Below, piece by piece: positions 25,217 through 33,119 of a stretch of DNA of 64,000 nucleotides. The position numbers and the translations under genes are program-made. How positions within the stretch are numbered: the first letter of the stretch is position 1; each line of letters opens with the position of its first letter. The notes under the pieces were generated by a model. That model was not told where the DNA came from and did no database searches. It saw only the letters and a list, made by a program, of their open reading frames with translations. Origin of the DNA: JAFGDH01 sp964447525 (GTDB lineage: Archaea > Aenigmatarchaeota > Aenigmatarchaeia > QMZP01 > QMZT01); the NCBI GenBank assembly GCA_964447525.1, contig CAYUSU010000002.1, positions 18,296-82,295 on the forward strand. The letters are read 5' to 3'.

Positions 25217-25309
25217 ATGCCTTGTGGAAGAAAACGAAAAAGAAAGAAGATCAAGAAGCACAAACTCAAGAAGAGAAGGAAGAAGATGAGGCACAGGAAG
25301 AAAAAGTAA
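25217..25309 (+). CDS. Basic microprotein resembling bS22/AURKAIP1-COX24
   Basis: A 30 aa frame begins MPCGRKRKRKKIKKHKLKKR and continues RKKMRHRKKK to a TAA stop. The KxKKHKxKKRRKKMRxRKK pattern is that of the small-ribosomal-subunit peptide family bS22/AURKAIP1/COX24; eL41 is another very basic mini-protein but differs in sequence. An in-frame ATG at 25208 would add three residues. I infer a ribosome-associated peptide. Confidence 0.6.
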   Translation: MPCGRKRKRKKIKKHKLKKRRKKMRHRKKK

Positions 25310-25367
25310 GCAAAATTGACCACTTTTTTATAGTAAAATCATTTAAATACACAAAACAACAATAGTA

Positions 25368-26141
25368 ATGCGTTCTAAAAGTAGACCAGGGACAAAAAAA
25401 TACAGAACGGATACAGTATATATTCTTGGATTCGGAAAATACAAAGATAAATCATTATCGCAGATTCCTTTGCAGAATTGGAATGCCTACTGGTACCTTA
25501 AAGAAGGAAATTACAGAGAATTTCTTGCCGCTAATGACGTTGAAAAAATAGATCACGTGGTCAAAGCTTTTCAGGAATTTCCGGTTCTTATCAAATGCTG
25601 CGGAAAATACGGAGATTGTAAAGAAAATGCAGCGAAATTGGCGATACCGTGGGAGAAAAGAATAAGTGATTATCATAAAGCAGATAAAGGAAGAAGAGTT
25701 CAGTTCGAACTCGGGAGCAATCCCTTTTTCTGTGCTCCATGTTATGAAGATTTTGCACATCAACATTCAGACGGATCTAGGGGATTGGGTGTGAGGAGTT
25801 TTCCGATCAGTTTCGAAATTTTTACTGATAAGAACGGCCATGCCGACTGGAACCTCAACAGAAGCCAAATTCACGGGCTTTTCAGGAGAATTGCATTTCA
25901 ATTAAATGGAAGAGACATACATGATGTTATAGATGTTACTAAAATTGACCCCGAACAAAGACCGGTATTCAATCGGGAGAACGCGAAAAACGTCGTGAAC
26001 AAGCTAATGAGCGTGGACGATCTGTTCGGTTTCGAACCAAGCACGATATCCGAATACAATACGAGTATTATTTATACCAATTCACAAAAAGCTAAGTTTT
26101 TTAGAAAAAAGAAAGAACCAATTGATCCCGGTTTATTTTAG
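25368..26141 (+). CDS. Hypothetical protein with an ExoX-C-like N-terminal motif
   Basis: Function not recognised. Residues about 19-52 (ILGFGKYKDKSLSQIPLQNW then AYWYLKEGNYREFL) follow the FGKYKGK-SL-x-IP-x-YLxWL pattern found at the C-terminus of exodeoxyribonuclease X and in stand-alone relatives. The middle contains several Cys (CCGKYGDCKEN, FFCAPCYEDF) that could bind zinc. 257 aa; an AT-rich box (ATTTAAATA) stands about 25 nt upstream, suggesting a leaderless single gene. Confidence 0.65.
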   Translation: MRSKSRPGTKKYRTDTVYILGFGKYKDKSLSQIPLQNWNAYWYLKEGNYREFLAANDVEKIDHVVKAFQEFPVLIKCCGKYGDCKENAAKLAIPWEKRISDYHKADKGRRVQFELGSNPFFCAPCYEDFAHQHSDGSRGLGVRSFPISFEIFTDKNGHADWNLNRSQIHGLFRRIAFQLNGRDIHDVIDVTKIDPEQRPVFNRENAKNVVNKLMSVDDLFGFEPSTISEYNTSIIYTNSQKAKFFRKKKEPIDPGLF

Positions 26142-26177
26142 ACAAACTATAAAAGTCCGCTCTGCAATGTTAATATC

Positions 26178-26531
26178 ATGGCGGAAAAACCAAAAGAAAA
26201 GCCGAAAGAGACCAAAGAAGAGAAAAAAGAAGAAAAGACCGAGGAAAAGCCGAAAGAAGAAACAAAGGTCGACGACAGGAAGGAACTGAATCTTTCGAGG
26301 ATATCCGTCATAATTCACGTTATTATCGGCGTCGTGGCCGGATGGGCTTCCTACCATACGGTGGATGCCCTCTACGGGATCGGAATAATGATCGTTTTTC
26401 TGATGATCTCCGGTTATGTTTCTGAAAAGGTTGTTAACAAAAAGGGTATAAAATGGTGGCTCGCTAACGGCGGGGCCATATTCGTGTTAATCTGGCTGAT
26501 CAGCTGGATATATTTCCTTAACATGGTTTAG
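26178..26531 (+). CDS. EMC6-like archaeal membrane protein
   Basis: The 117 aa product has a 40-residue Lys/Glu/Pro-rich N-terminus and then three hydrophobic segments: VIIHVIIGVVAGWASY, GIGIMIVFLMISGYV and FVLIWLISWIYFLN. The order and text (IHxIxGxVAGWxSY, KWWLxNG) resemble the archaeal EMC6 family, a partner of YidC/EMC3-type insertases. The stop codon is followed directly by the start of the Get3 homologue, supporting a role in membrane-protein insertion. Confidence 0.65.
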   Translation: MAEKPKEKPKETKEEKKEEKTEEKPKEETKVDDRKELNLSRISVIIHVIIGVVAGWASYHTVDALYGIGIMIVFLMISGYVSEKVVNKKGIKWWLANGGAIFVLIWLISWIYFLNMV

Positions 26532-27479
26532 ATGTTCAAGCGGAATAAAGAGACAACCTATCACTTCTTTTCAGGTAAAGGGGGTGTAGGGAAGACGAGC
26601 GTTTCGGCAGCTACCGCTCTTTATTTTGCCAATAGCGGAAAGAAAACCCTGATCATATCCACGGATCCTGCCCATTCCCTTTCCGATTCCTTCGAAACGA
26701 ACATAGGTGGGGAGGTCAAGGAATTGCGAAAGAACCTTTTCGCGGTGGAAATCGATCCCAAGAAGGCGATGCAGGAATACAAGGAAAGGTTAATGCCGAA
26801 AATCGAGAACATGGGCTTCCTCAAGGGACTGGGACTGGACGATACCTTCGACATCGCAGGAATGACTCCTGGCATAGACGAGATAGCAGCATTCGACAAG
26901 TTCCTCCAGTATATGCAATCGAAAGATTATGATATTATCGTGTTCGATACGGCTCCTACCGGCCATACACTGCGTTTCCTCTCGCTTCCGGACGTTCTGG
27001 ATTCATGGGTCGGGAAGATGATCAAGATACGGATGCGATTTTCCGGGATAGCGGACACGTTCAAGAAATTCCTTCCGTTCGGGGAGTCCGGCGAAAGCGA
27101 TAAAAAAATAGGAACAGAACAGTTGGACATCATGAAGGAACGGATAGCGGAGGCAAAAAAAATCCTTTCCGATCCTTCAAAAACCCATTACAACGTGGTC
27201 ACGATAGCAGAGGCTATGAGCATCCTGGAGTCCGAACGTTCAATACAAGTTCTGAAGGAATACAACATTCCCGTGGAATCCGTCATTGTCAATCAGCTCA
27301 TACCTGAAAATATGGATTGCCCGTTTTGTACAGAAAAACGAAGGATACAGCAGGGAAGGGTGAAGGAGATCGAAAAGATGTTCTCGGAATTCAATATAAG
27401 ACACGTCCCATTGCTCAAGGAAGAATTGAAGGGATTTGACATTCTTGACAGGGTAGGAAAAGAATTATACGGAAATTAA
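26532..27479 (+). CDS. Get3/ArsA-family ATPase
   Basis: Tail-anchored-protein targeting or arsenite-pump ATPase family. The deviant Walker A is FSGKGGVGKTSVSAATALYF, followed by STDPAHSLSDSFETNIGG, and DTAPTGHTLRFLSLP. A CxxC pair (MDCPFCTEKRRIQQG) typical of Get3 dimers is present; no ArsB or other arsenic genes are nearby. Paired with the EMC6-like gene, so Get3 is the better name (inference). 315 aa. Confidence 0.9.
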   Translation: MFKRNKETTYHFFSGKGGVGKTSVSAATALYFANSGKKTLIISTDPAHSLSDSFETNIGGEVKELRKNLFAVEIDPKKAMQEYKERLMPKIENMGFLKGLGLDDTFDIAGMTPGIDEIAAFDKFLQYMQSKDYDIIVFDTAPTGHTLRFLSLPDVLDSWVGKMIKIRMRFSGIADTFKKFLPFGESGESDKKIGTEQLDIMKERIAEAKKILSDPSKTHYNVVTIAEAMSILESERSIQVLKEYNIPVESVIVNQLIPENMDCPFCTEKRRIQQGRVKEIEKMFSEFNIRHVPLLKEELKGFDILDRVGKELYGN

Positions 27480-27582
27480 GCATTCAATTACGGGTTATGT
27501 CCTTTATGATGATTCTGGTCTGTTACGGGCACATTGTTTCAAAATTTATATCGTATTTTGAGTTCATATACCAATTCTAAAA

Positions 27583-28020
27583 TTAAACGTTTTGAATAAG
27601 TTCTTTTGCCTTATTCATGATTTCTAGCCATTCAGGTGGTTTTTGGAACATGTAAGGAATTTCCAATTCGGCAAGCTTTTGTATAACCTCTTTGTATGCT
27701 TTTTCCTCTGCCTGACCGGTCAGAACGATTATTTTTTTATTTTCGTATAACGGATGACCCTTTTCTTTCAGACCCAATATCAATTCTTCCCCGCCCATTT
27801 CAGGCATGTTCCAGTCCGTAATTAACAATTGGACCGTTAAAGGGTTTTTCAGGCAGAATTCCAGAGATTCCTTCCCATTAGCACATGCTTCGGTCTGGCC
27901 TTCTCCGAACAATTCTAATCTCTGAAGATATCTTCCGCCCAAATTTGCGATTACCGGTTCATCATCAGCGACAACAGCGTATTTTGATTGACCGGGGGTT
28001 GATTTAGTGTAATCACTCAT
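27583..28020 (-). CDS. Stand-alone receiver (REC) protein
   Basis: CheY-like phospho-acceptor. Acidic pair in VADDEPVIANLGG, phosphorylatable Asp in ITDWNMPEMGGEELI, Thr in VLTGQ and Lys in MFQKPPEW. 145 aa with no output domain. It neighbours a second receiver of the same architecture (28072-28467); no histidine kinase lies in the window. Confidence 0.9.
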   Translation of the reverse strand: MSDYTKSTPGQSKYAVVADDEPVIANLGGRYLQRLELFGEGQTEACANGKESLEFCLKNPLTVQLLITDWNMPEMGGEELILGLKEKGHPLYENKKIIVLTGQAEEKAYKEVIQKLAELEIPYMFQKPPEWLEIMNKAKELIQNV

Positions 28021-28071
28021 TAATAATAATTAATCACATGTTTTATAAAGTTTCTTTATCCAGAAAACTAC

Positions 28072-28467
28072 CTAGTTGTCCATTGTAACTGCGTTTTTGA
28101 AATTTCCGAACAGATCATAAGGCTTGGAAAGCACTTCCCATTCCAGCTCTGTGCCGACCCCGAGTTCCGTTACCTTTCTTCTTGTCATTTCTTGATCCAT
28201 GCCGCTGATAACGACTACTTTTCCGGTATATCCTTCTTTTTTCAGTCCTATTAGAAGCTGTTCTCCGTCCATTCTTGCCATAGGCATTCTCATGTCGGTT
28301 ATTATGAGTTTTACTGTTTCCGGTTCGTTTCGATAACTATTCAGAGCATCGCTGCCGTCAGTAAAATCATCCACCGGACAATAACCGAATCTAAGCAAGG
28401 CCATTTTGGTAGATTCCCTCACACAAGGCTCATCATCAACAAGAATAGCCCTATATTTACTACTCAT
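28072..28467 (-). CDS. Stand-alone receiver (REC) protein
   Basis: CheY-like. The true start is ATG 28467 (MSSKYRAILVDDEPCVREST); a longer frame from 28734 runs antisense-frame through ahcY and is not real. Phospho-Asp in IITDMRMPMARMDGEQLLIG, then VVISGMD and the Lys in LSKPYDLFG. 131 aa. Related to the 27583 gene product in layout (DGEQLLIGLKKEG versus GGEELILGLKEKG), so a local duplication is likely. Confidence 0.9.
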   Translation of the reverse strand: MSSKYRAILVDDEPCVRESTKMALLRFGYCPVDDFTDGSDALNSYRNEPETVKLIITDMRMPMARMDGEQLLIGLKKEGYTGKVVVISGMDQEMTRRKVTELGVGTELEWEVLSKPYDLFGNFKNAVTMDN

Positions 28468-28502
28468 TAATAAAAAATAATTAGAAGGTTTAAAAAGGTT
28501 CC

Positions 28503-29753
28503 TCAGGTCCCTTCCTGCCATCCGGTCAGATAAGCCTTCTGTTCTTTTGTGAGAGTGTCTATCTGAACACCGAGCGATTTCAGTTTCATCCTGGCAACGG
28601 TCATGTCTATCTCCTTGGGAACGACATGGACCTTCACTTTCAGCTTTCCCTTGTTCTTGATTATGTGATCCGCCGAAAGCGCCTGTAAACAGAAGGAATT
28701 GTCCATCACCTCGCTTGGATGACCTTCTGCGCATGCCAGGTTAACGAGCCTCCCTTCTCCCAGAAGGAACAGTTTCTTCCCGTTTTTAAGCGTTATTTCC
28801 TCGACACATCCGCTTACCTTTTTGATGGATTTGGCCATGCTCTTCAGCCCCTTCACATCGACCTCGGTGTCGAAATGGCCGGCATTCGAAAGTATGGCGC
28901 CCGATTTCATTTTGGAAAAATGCTCTTTCTTTATCACGTTCTTGCACCCGGTTACCGTGACGTATATGTCACCGTATTTTGCGGCATCGCCCATCGGCAT
29001 CACGTCGTGTCCGTCATAATACGCTTTCAGCGCCAGTACCGGATCAACCTCCGTCACGATGGTATGGGCTCCCATCCCCTTTGACATGGCTGCGACTCCC
29101 TGGCCGCAATGTCCGTAACCGCCCACGACGACGGTCTTTCCCGGAATAAGGATATTCGTGGCCCTTATTATCGAATGGAGCGAACTCTCTCCGGTGCCGT
29201 AGAAATTATCGAACATGTTCTTGCATTGCGCGTCATTGACCGCGATAATGGGATACTTCAGTACGCCGTCTTTCTCCATCGCGCGGAACCGGATGACTCC
29301 GGTCGTCGTTTCTTCCGTCCCCCCGATTACCTTCTTGATGAGATCCTTTCTTTTCGTTTGTATTCTGGTGACAAGATCTCCGCCGTCGTCCATGGTGATA
29401 TCGGGTCTGGATTTCAGGACCTGATCAACACACCAGTAATATTCCTTGTTGTTTACGCCTCTCCATGCGAAGACGTTTATCCCTTCGCTGACGAGGCCTG
29501 CCGCTATGTCGTCCTGCGTGCTCAGCGGGTTGGAACCGCACAAATATACGTTCGCCCCCCCTGCTTTCAGCGTCTTCATGAGAACCGCGGTTTCCTTGGT
29601 AACGTGTAAACAGCATGCGATTGTGTAACCTTTCAGCGGCTTTGATTTCGAAAAACGACTCTTAATATTCATAAGAACCGGCATGTGGTTTTCAGCCCAC
29701 TCGATCTTAAGCTTGCCCTGTGAAGCAAGTTTCATGTCCTTTACTTTGCCCAT
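28503..29753 (-). CDS. ahcY: Adenosylhomocysteinase (SAH hydrolase)
   Basis: Hydrolyses S-adenosylhomocysteine, clearing the product of SAM-dependent methylation. The 416 aa protein shows LHVTKETAVLMKTLKAGGAN, the NAD-binding loop VVVGGYGHCGQGVA, and SNAGHFDTEVDV. GGAGTGAT lies just before ATG 29753, so the upstream GTG (29762) is not used. With MetK at 45861 it gives two steps of the methyl cycle. Confidence 0.96.
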   Translation of the reverse strand: MGKVKDMKLASQGKLKIEWAENHMPVLMNIKSRFSKSKPLKGYTIACCLHVTKETAVLMKTLKAGGANVYLCGSNPLSTQDDIAAGLVSEGINVFAWRGVNNKEYYWCVDQVLKSRPDITMDDGGDLVTRIQTKRKDLIKKVIGGTEETTTGVIRFRAMEKDGVLKYPIIAVNDAQCKNMFDNFYGTGESSLHSIIRATNILIPGKTVVVGGYGHCGQGVAAMSKGMGAHTIVTEVDPVLALKAYYDGHDVMPMGDAAKYGDIYVTVTGCKNVIKKEHFSKMKSGAILSNAGHFDTEVDVKGLKSMAKSIKKVSGCVEEITLKNGKKLFLLGEGRLVNLACAEGHPSEVMDNSFCLQALSADHIIKNKGKLKVKVHVVPKEIDMTVARMKLKSLGVQIDTLTKEQKAYLTGWQEGT

Positions 29754-29821
29754 AAATATCACTCCTCAACACATAATCATTTTAGGTTATGATATTAATG
29801 TTTTTTGATATAAATAATATT

Positions 29822-30826
29822 ATGAAAAATGAAGTGATCGAGGCAATGAAGAAGCCGGACACATACGACGAGCCGGTAAACCACATAGATATGATCCAGA
29901 CCCATATTTCATGGGTGTTCCTTACCGGAAAATATGCTTATAAGATAAAAAAACCGGTAGACTTCGGCTTCCTGGATTTCTCTACTCTGGACAAAAGGAA
30001 GATGTTCTGCAACAAGGAGCTGGGAATCAATAAACTCTTCTCCCCGGACCTCTACCTCGGGGTATTGCCTGTCAACAGGTTCAACCATGATCTGAAGATA
30101 AACGGGCCTGGAGAAACCGTGGAAGTACTGATAAAGATGAAACAACTGCCTCAGGACAGGCTGATGGACGTTCTCCTCGAGAGGAACGAAATCGGAAATG
30201 AAGTGATAGACCAGATAATAGATATCCTCGAGAAGTTCTATTCGAAAACAACCGCATTTAGAGATCCATGGTCGCAAGGGGGGATAGATACGGTCAAGTT
30301 CAACTGGAACGAAAACTTCAAGCAGACATCCAAATACATCGGCATCCTTCTCGAAAGGAAAGAATTCAATGAGATAAAGAGCAAAGTGGAAATGTTCATG
30401 AAAGGAAAGAAAGAGATGATACAAAAAAGACAAAGGGACGGATTCGTGAAATGGTGTCATGGTGACCTCCATTCAGGAAACATATTCGTGACCGACAAGG
30501 TCAACATATTCGACGCGATCGAGTTCAACGAACGCTTCGCCATCTCCGATGTTGCGAATGACATTGCGTTTCTCGCTATGGATCTGGATTTCAGAGGCAA
30601 GAAGAATCTTGCTGATCATTTCGTTAATAAATACATAGAGAAGAGCGGGGACACAGATCTTACCACACTGCTTGGCTTCTATATGTGTTACAGAGCGTAT
30701 GTCCGCGGGAAGGTTACCGGATTCCGGCTGGACGATCAGAACATTTCGAACGAGGAAAAAGAAAAGGCAAGAAGAATCGCGAAAAGATATTTCGAGTATG
30801 CGTACCAGTATTCGAAGGAATTTTAA
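29822..30826 (+). CDS. COG2187-type aminoglycoside-phosphotransferase-like kinase
   Basis: Family of predicted small-molecule kinases of unknown substrate. Diagnostic text includes HISWVFLTGKYAYKIKKPVD and FGFLDFSTLDKRKMFCNKEL, the catalytic loop CHGDLHSGNIFV and the Mg-binding IFDAIEFNERF. In bacteria this protein is often fused to a COG0645 P-loop kinase; here that half is a separate gene at 31190-31666 on the other strand. ATG 29822 is chosen over 29789 because the family begins near this residue. Confidence 0.8.
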   Translation: MKNEVIEAMKKPDTYDEPVNHIDMIQTHISWVFLTGKYAYKIKKPVDFGFLDFSTLDKRKMFCNKELGINKLFSPDLYLGVLPVNRFNHDLKINGPGETVEVLIKMKQLPQDRLMDVLLERNEIGNEVIDQIIDILEKFYSKTTAFRDPWSQGGIDTVKFNWNENFKQTSKYIGILLERKEFNEIKSKVEMFMKGKKEMIQKRQRDGFVKWCHGDLHSGNIFVTDKVNIFDAIEFNERFAISDVANDIAFLAMDLDFRGKKNLADHFVNKYIEKSGDTDLTTLLGFYMCYRAYVRGKVTGFRLDDQNISNEEKEKARRIAKRYFEYAYQYSKEF

Positions 30827-30857
30827 CAAATAAAAAGCTTATTTTTCTATTCAAGCA

Positions 30858-31193
30858 ATGAAAAAAATACTTTACACTGGTGACGTTTTAATAATTCCGT
30901 ATGGACTAAACAAAGCTTTCACCGAATTTTCAAAAAGCCCGGATAAATATAAAATTTGGAGGGCACCCTTCCCGCCTGATAGGGAAACCATAGAAAATTT
31001 CGATTTAACCATTGTGCATTTCAGAGAATATCCTTCTATTATTCAAGTTATGAACAGACTCGATAAAGACAATGAAAGTCCCGTTGTTTTCACGAGACCT
31101 GGCATTGAGGGAAGCGATATTAATACCAAGCCAAATTGTTATATTGTTGACGATGATTTACTTATGGAAAAAATTAATGAAATCCTTGGTTAA
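30858..31193 (+). CDS. Hypothetical protein
   Basis: Not recognised. The 111 aa product has a Rossmann-like start (MKKILYTGDVLIIPYGLNKA) and alternating beta/alpha pattern (FDLTIVHFREYPSIIQVM; SPVVFTRPGIEG), perhaps a receiver-like or flavodoxin-like fold without visible catalytic residues. It lies between the two halves of the COG2187/COG0645 pair. Confidence 0.6.
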   Translation: MKKILYTGDVLIIPYGLNKAFTEFSKSPDKYKIWRAPFPPDRETIENFDLTIVHFREYPSIIQVMNRLDKDNESPVVFTRPGIEGSDINTKPNCYIVDDDLLMEKINEILG

Positions 31194-31666
31194 AAAATTT
31201 CATCCAGTTTTTCTTTCCATTTTCCCGTCGTATCCAGAACTATGTGATCTTCTTCGATGGGTTCCCATTGGTCCTTTATTTTCTCGTAAACCAAAAAGTC
31301 CGCGTCTGATTCGTCACCCCTACCGTTACTGATCCTTTTCATGATCACTTCTTCCGGTGAGACGCATTCGATAATCTTTAGCTCACTTCCGGTTTCCTTA
31401 GATATCCGGATAATCCTTTCCCTGAGCGACTTCCTGAAGAACGTCCCGTCAATGATCACGTTCTTCCCTTGACCCAAAGCCTCTTCAGCCATTACGAACA
31501 GTTCTCCATACACTTTCTTTTTTTCTTCTTCGGAATACTCTGGATATTTTATGATCTCTTTCCTGATCACGTCCGTCCTCAGAACCAGTGCATTGATCTT
31601 GTCCTGGATATACCTTGCGGTGGTGCTTTTTCCCGTCCCCGGCAACCCGCAGATTAGAATCAACAT
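31190..31666 (-). CDS. COG0645-type P-loop kinase
   Basis: Small AAA/gluconate-kinase-like enzyme. Walker A is GLPGTGKSTTARYIQ, then RTDVIRKEIIKYPEYSEEEK and VIIDGTFFRKSLRERI. 158 aa. In bacterial two-domain proteins this module is the C-terminal partner of COG2187, encoded just upstream here on the opposite strand. Confidence 0.85.
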   Translation of the reverse strand: MLILICGLPGTGKSTTARYIQDKINALVLRTDVIRKEIIKYPEYSEEEKKKVYGELFVMAEEALGQGKNVIIDGTFFRKSLRERIIRISKETGSELKIIECVSPEEVIMKRISNGRGDESDADFLVYEKIKDQWEPIEEDHIVLDTTGKWKEKLDEIF

Positions 31667-31700
31667 GAATTATAATTGAAAGCATGAAATAAAAATTGTT

Positions 31701-31985
31701 TCATTCAAGAAGCGAACCTTCCAGAATCTCCGGATGCTCAACAATTATCTGGTTGGAATCCATTCTGTGGGTGACGTTGAACATATAAGCCTTCTGATCA
31801 TAGTCGAACCTTTTTTCAATGATTCCTCTTTGCTCAAGAAAATTCAGCCCCGCTCTCACGTTTTCCGGGACAACAAAATACTTCCTTGAGACCTGTTCCA
31901 TTATCTCCTCGACATTTACAGGTCTGCCCTTGTTGTCCAGAGCTTTCAATAGAAGATTGTACGTAAATACAGGAATACCAGACAC
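31701..31985 (-). CDS. Small winged-helix-like protein
   Basis: No firm family. The 94 aa product (GTG start) reads like a winged helix: NLLLKALDNKGRPVNVEEIM, then a recognition-like segment VPENVRAGLNFLEQRGIIEK and a possible wing FDYDQKAYMFNV. Could be a DNA-binding regulator. A TTTAAATA box lies about 45 nt upstream on the minus strand. Confidence 0.6.
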   Translation of the reverse strand: MSGIPVFTYNLLLKALDNKGRPVNVEEIMEQVSRKYFVVPENVRAGLNFLEQRGIIEKRFDYDQKAYMFNVTHRMDSNQIIVEHPEILEGSLLE

Positions 31986-32060
31986 CCCACAGCGAGTTTT
32001 ACACCCAATAATTCATGAGAATGATGCTTTAAATAAATAATTTTATTCGGGAGCAATATT

Positions 32061-32098
32061 ATCATTTCTCATCTTCGATGTCGCTTCGCTGAAATGAT
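32061..32098. repeat. 8-bp inverted repeat between divergent genes
   Basis: ATCATTTC (32061-32068) and GAAATGAT (32091-32098) are perfect complements with a 22-nt interior that itself holds CATC-TTC-GATG. It lies between the winged-helix gene (minus) and the LAGLIDADG gene (plus), so it could be an operator or an RNA hairpin. Confidence 0.5.
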
Positions 32099-32125
32099 AT
32101 AATGCACCCTCATTAATTATCAAAC

Positions 32126-32887
32126 ATGAAATTAAATTTCCTTTCAGAAATTGAATTGAGCAAAAAGGATAAAGAGAAAGGTTTGGTGCTGCCTGATCAA
32201 TTATCTGAAGATTTAGCTTACTTGTGTGGTGTGTTGGCTGGAGATGGTAATATCAATATCAGAAAATGGAAATATGATTATGTAATTAAGTGTGTAGGAA
32301 ACCCAAAAGATGAGGTTGAATATTATGATAAAATCATTAAAGATAAATTCTTGAAAGTTTTTGGAATTCAAATTAATCCTAAATTACATGACAAAGGAAC
32401 TACTTATGGTTTTAGTACATGGTCAAGAGCTTTGGTAAGATTTCTAACTGAAATTATAGGACTTCCTTCAGGAAAGAAATACGGAAAATTGAAAATCCCA
32501 TCATTGTTTAAAGATAATGATTTATTCGTTGCATCATTTATCAGAGGTCTTGCTGATACTGATTTTAGTCTAATGTTCAAAAAAGGAAGTAAAAAGAATC
32601 CATATTATCCAGTGATTGTTGGAGTTTCTAAAAGTGAATCTTTTATGAGAGAGGTTATGAATCAATTGAAAATCTTTGGTTTTTCCATGTATTTTGAGAA
32701 AAGAACATATTATGATAAAAGAGTTGAAAAAAACATTACAACCTATAGAATTTATCTGAATGGAGAAAAACAACTTGCTCTCTGGAATTCAAAAATTGGA
32801 TTTGAACACCCAAAAAATCTGAATAAATTAAATATTCATGAGAAAAGAAAAAAAACAAAAATAGCGAGGGATGGAATTCCAGAATGA
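32126..32887 (+). CDS. LAGLIDADG homing endonuclease
   Basis: Two LAGLIDADG motifs are visible: LAYLCGVLAGDGNIN and VASFIRGLADTDFSLMF, so it is a monomeric double-motif enzyme of 253 aa. The gene is clearly AT-richer than its surroundings. Its last 26 bases run antisense through the 3' end of the tRNA-iMet gene (acceptor and T-stem) and stop inside that tRNA's T-loop intron. It is not inside an intron, unlike most tRNA-linked homing endonucleases. Confidence 0.88.
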   Translation: MKLNFLSEIELSKKDKEKGLVLPDQLSEDLAYLCGVLAGDGNINIRKWKYDYVIKCVGNPKDEVEYYDKIIKDKFLKVFGIQINPKLHDKGTTYGFSTWSRALVRFLTEIIGLPSGKKYGKLKIPSLFKDNDLFVASFIRGLADTDFSLMFKKGSKKNPYYPVIVGVSKSESFMREVMNQLKIFGFSMYFEKRTYYDKRVEKNITTYRIYLNGEKQLALWNSKIGFEHPKNLNKLNIHEKRKKTKIARDGIPE

Positions 32888-33060
32888 AACAGATTTTTTC
32901 TGTTTCAAGCCTTTGAACCATCGACCTTTCACCGAAACTGGCTTTCGCCAAATTTCTCTGGGTGTCCCACCGGAATAAGTCCGGTTACCTAGAGCCGCTA
33001 TGGTTCTGGTTTTGCATCCGCAAAATGCCCAGCGAGCACTCCAGGCTGCTCCACCTCGCT
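32862..33060 (-). tRNA. Initiator tRNA-Met(CAT) with four introns
   Basis: A1:U72 acceptor (AGCGAGG/CCTCGCT) and three G:C pairs in the anticodon stem mark an initiator. Intron 1, 33026-33004 (32/33): CTGG on CCAG, bulges GC|A and AA|C, intron helix TTTTGC/GCAAAA. Intron 2, 32998-32964 (37/38): CCCA on TGGG, bulges TA|G and AC|A; the first C of CCCA is adjacent only once intron 1 is gone. Intron 3, about 32955-32926 (30 nt, variable loop 45/46), ends tentative. Intron 4, 32911-32876 (59/60): TTCA on TGGA, bulges AA|G and AT|T, with an 8-bp hairpin. Mature length 75 nt; anticodon loop CCCATAA with C33. Confidence 0.85.
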
Positions 33061-33086
33061 ATGCTATTCTAAATAGTGAATTGTGA

Positions 33087-33096
33087 TATTTATAAA
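33087..33096 (-). promoter_or_regulatory. TATA box of tRNA-iMet
   Basis: TTTATAAATA on the minus strand, about 27-36 nt upstream of the first tRNA nucleotide. It lies in the divergent region shared with the glutamine amidotransferase gene and may serve both. Confidence 0.55.
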
Positions 33097-33119
33097 TTGA
33101 TTCTGACAAAACCCTCAAT

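Noticed and set aside
27480..27582. Possible C/D-box sRNA (an ATGATGA box near 27507)
   Set aside because: No convincing D or D' box (CTGA) follows at suitable spacing.
28468..28734. N-terminal extension of the second receiver protein
   Set aside because: It overlaps the ahcY coding sequence in another frame and has no receiver-like text; ATG 28467 is the family start.
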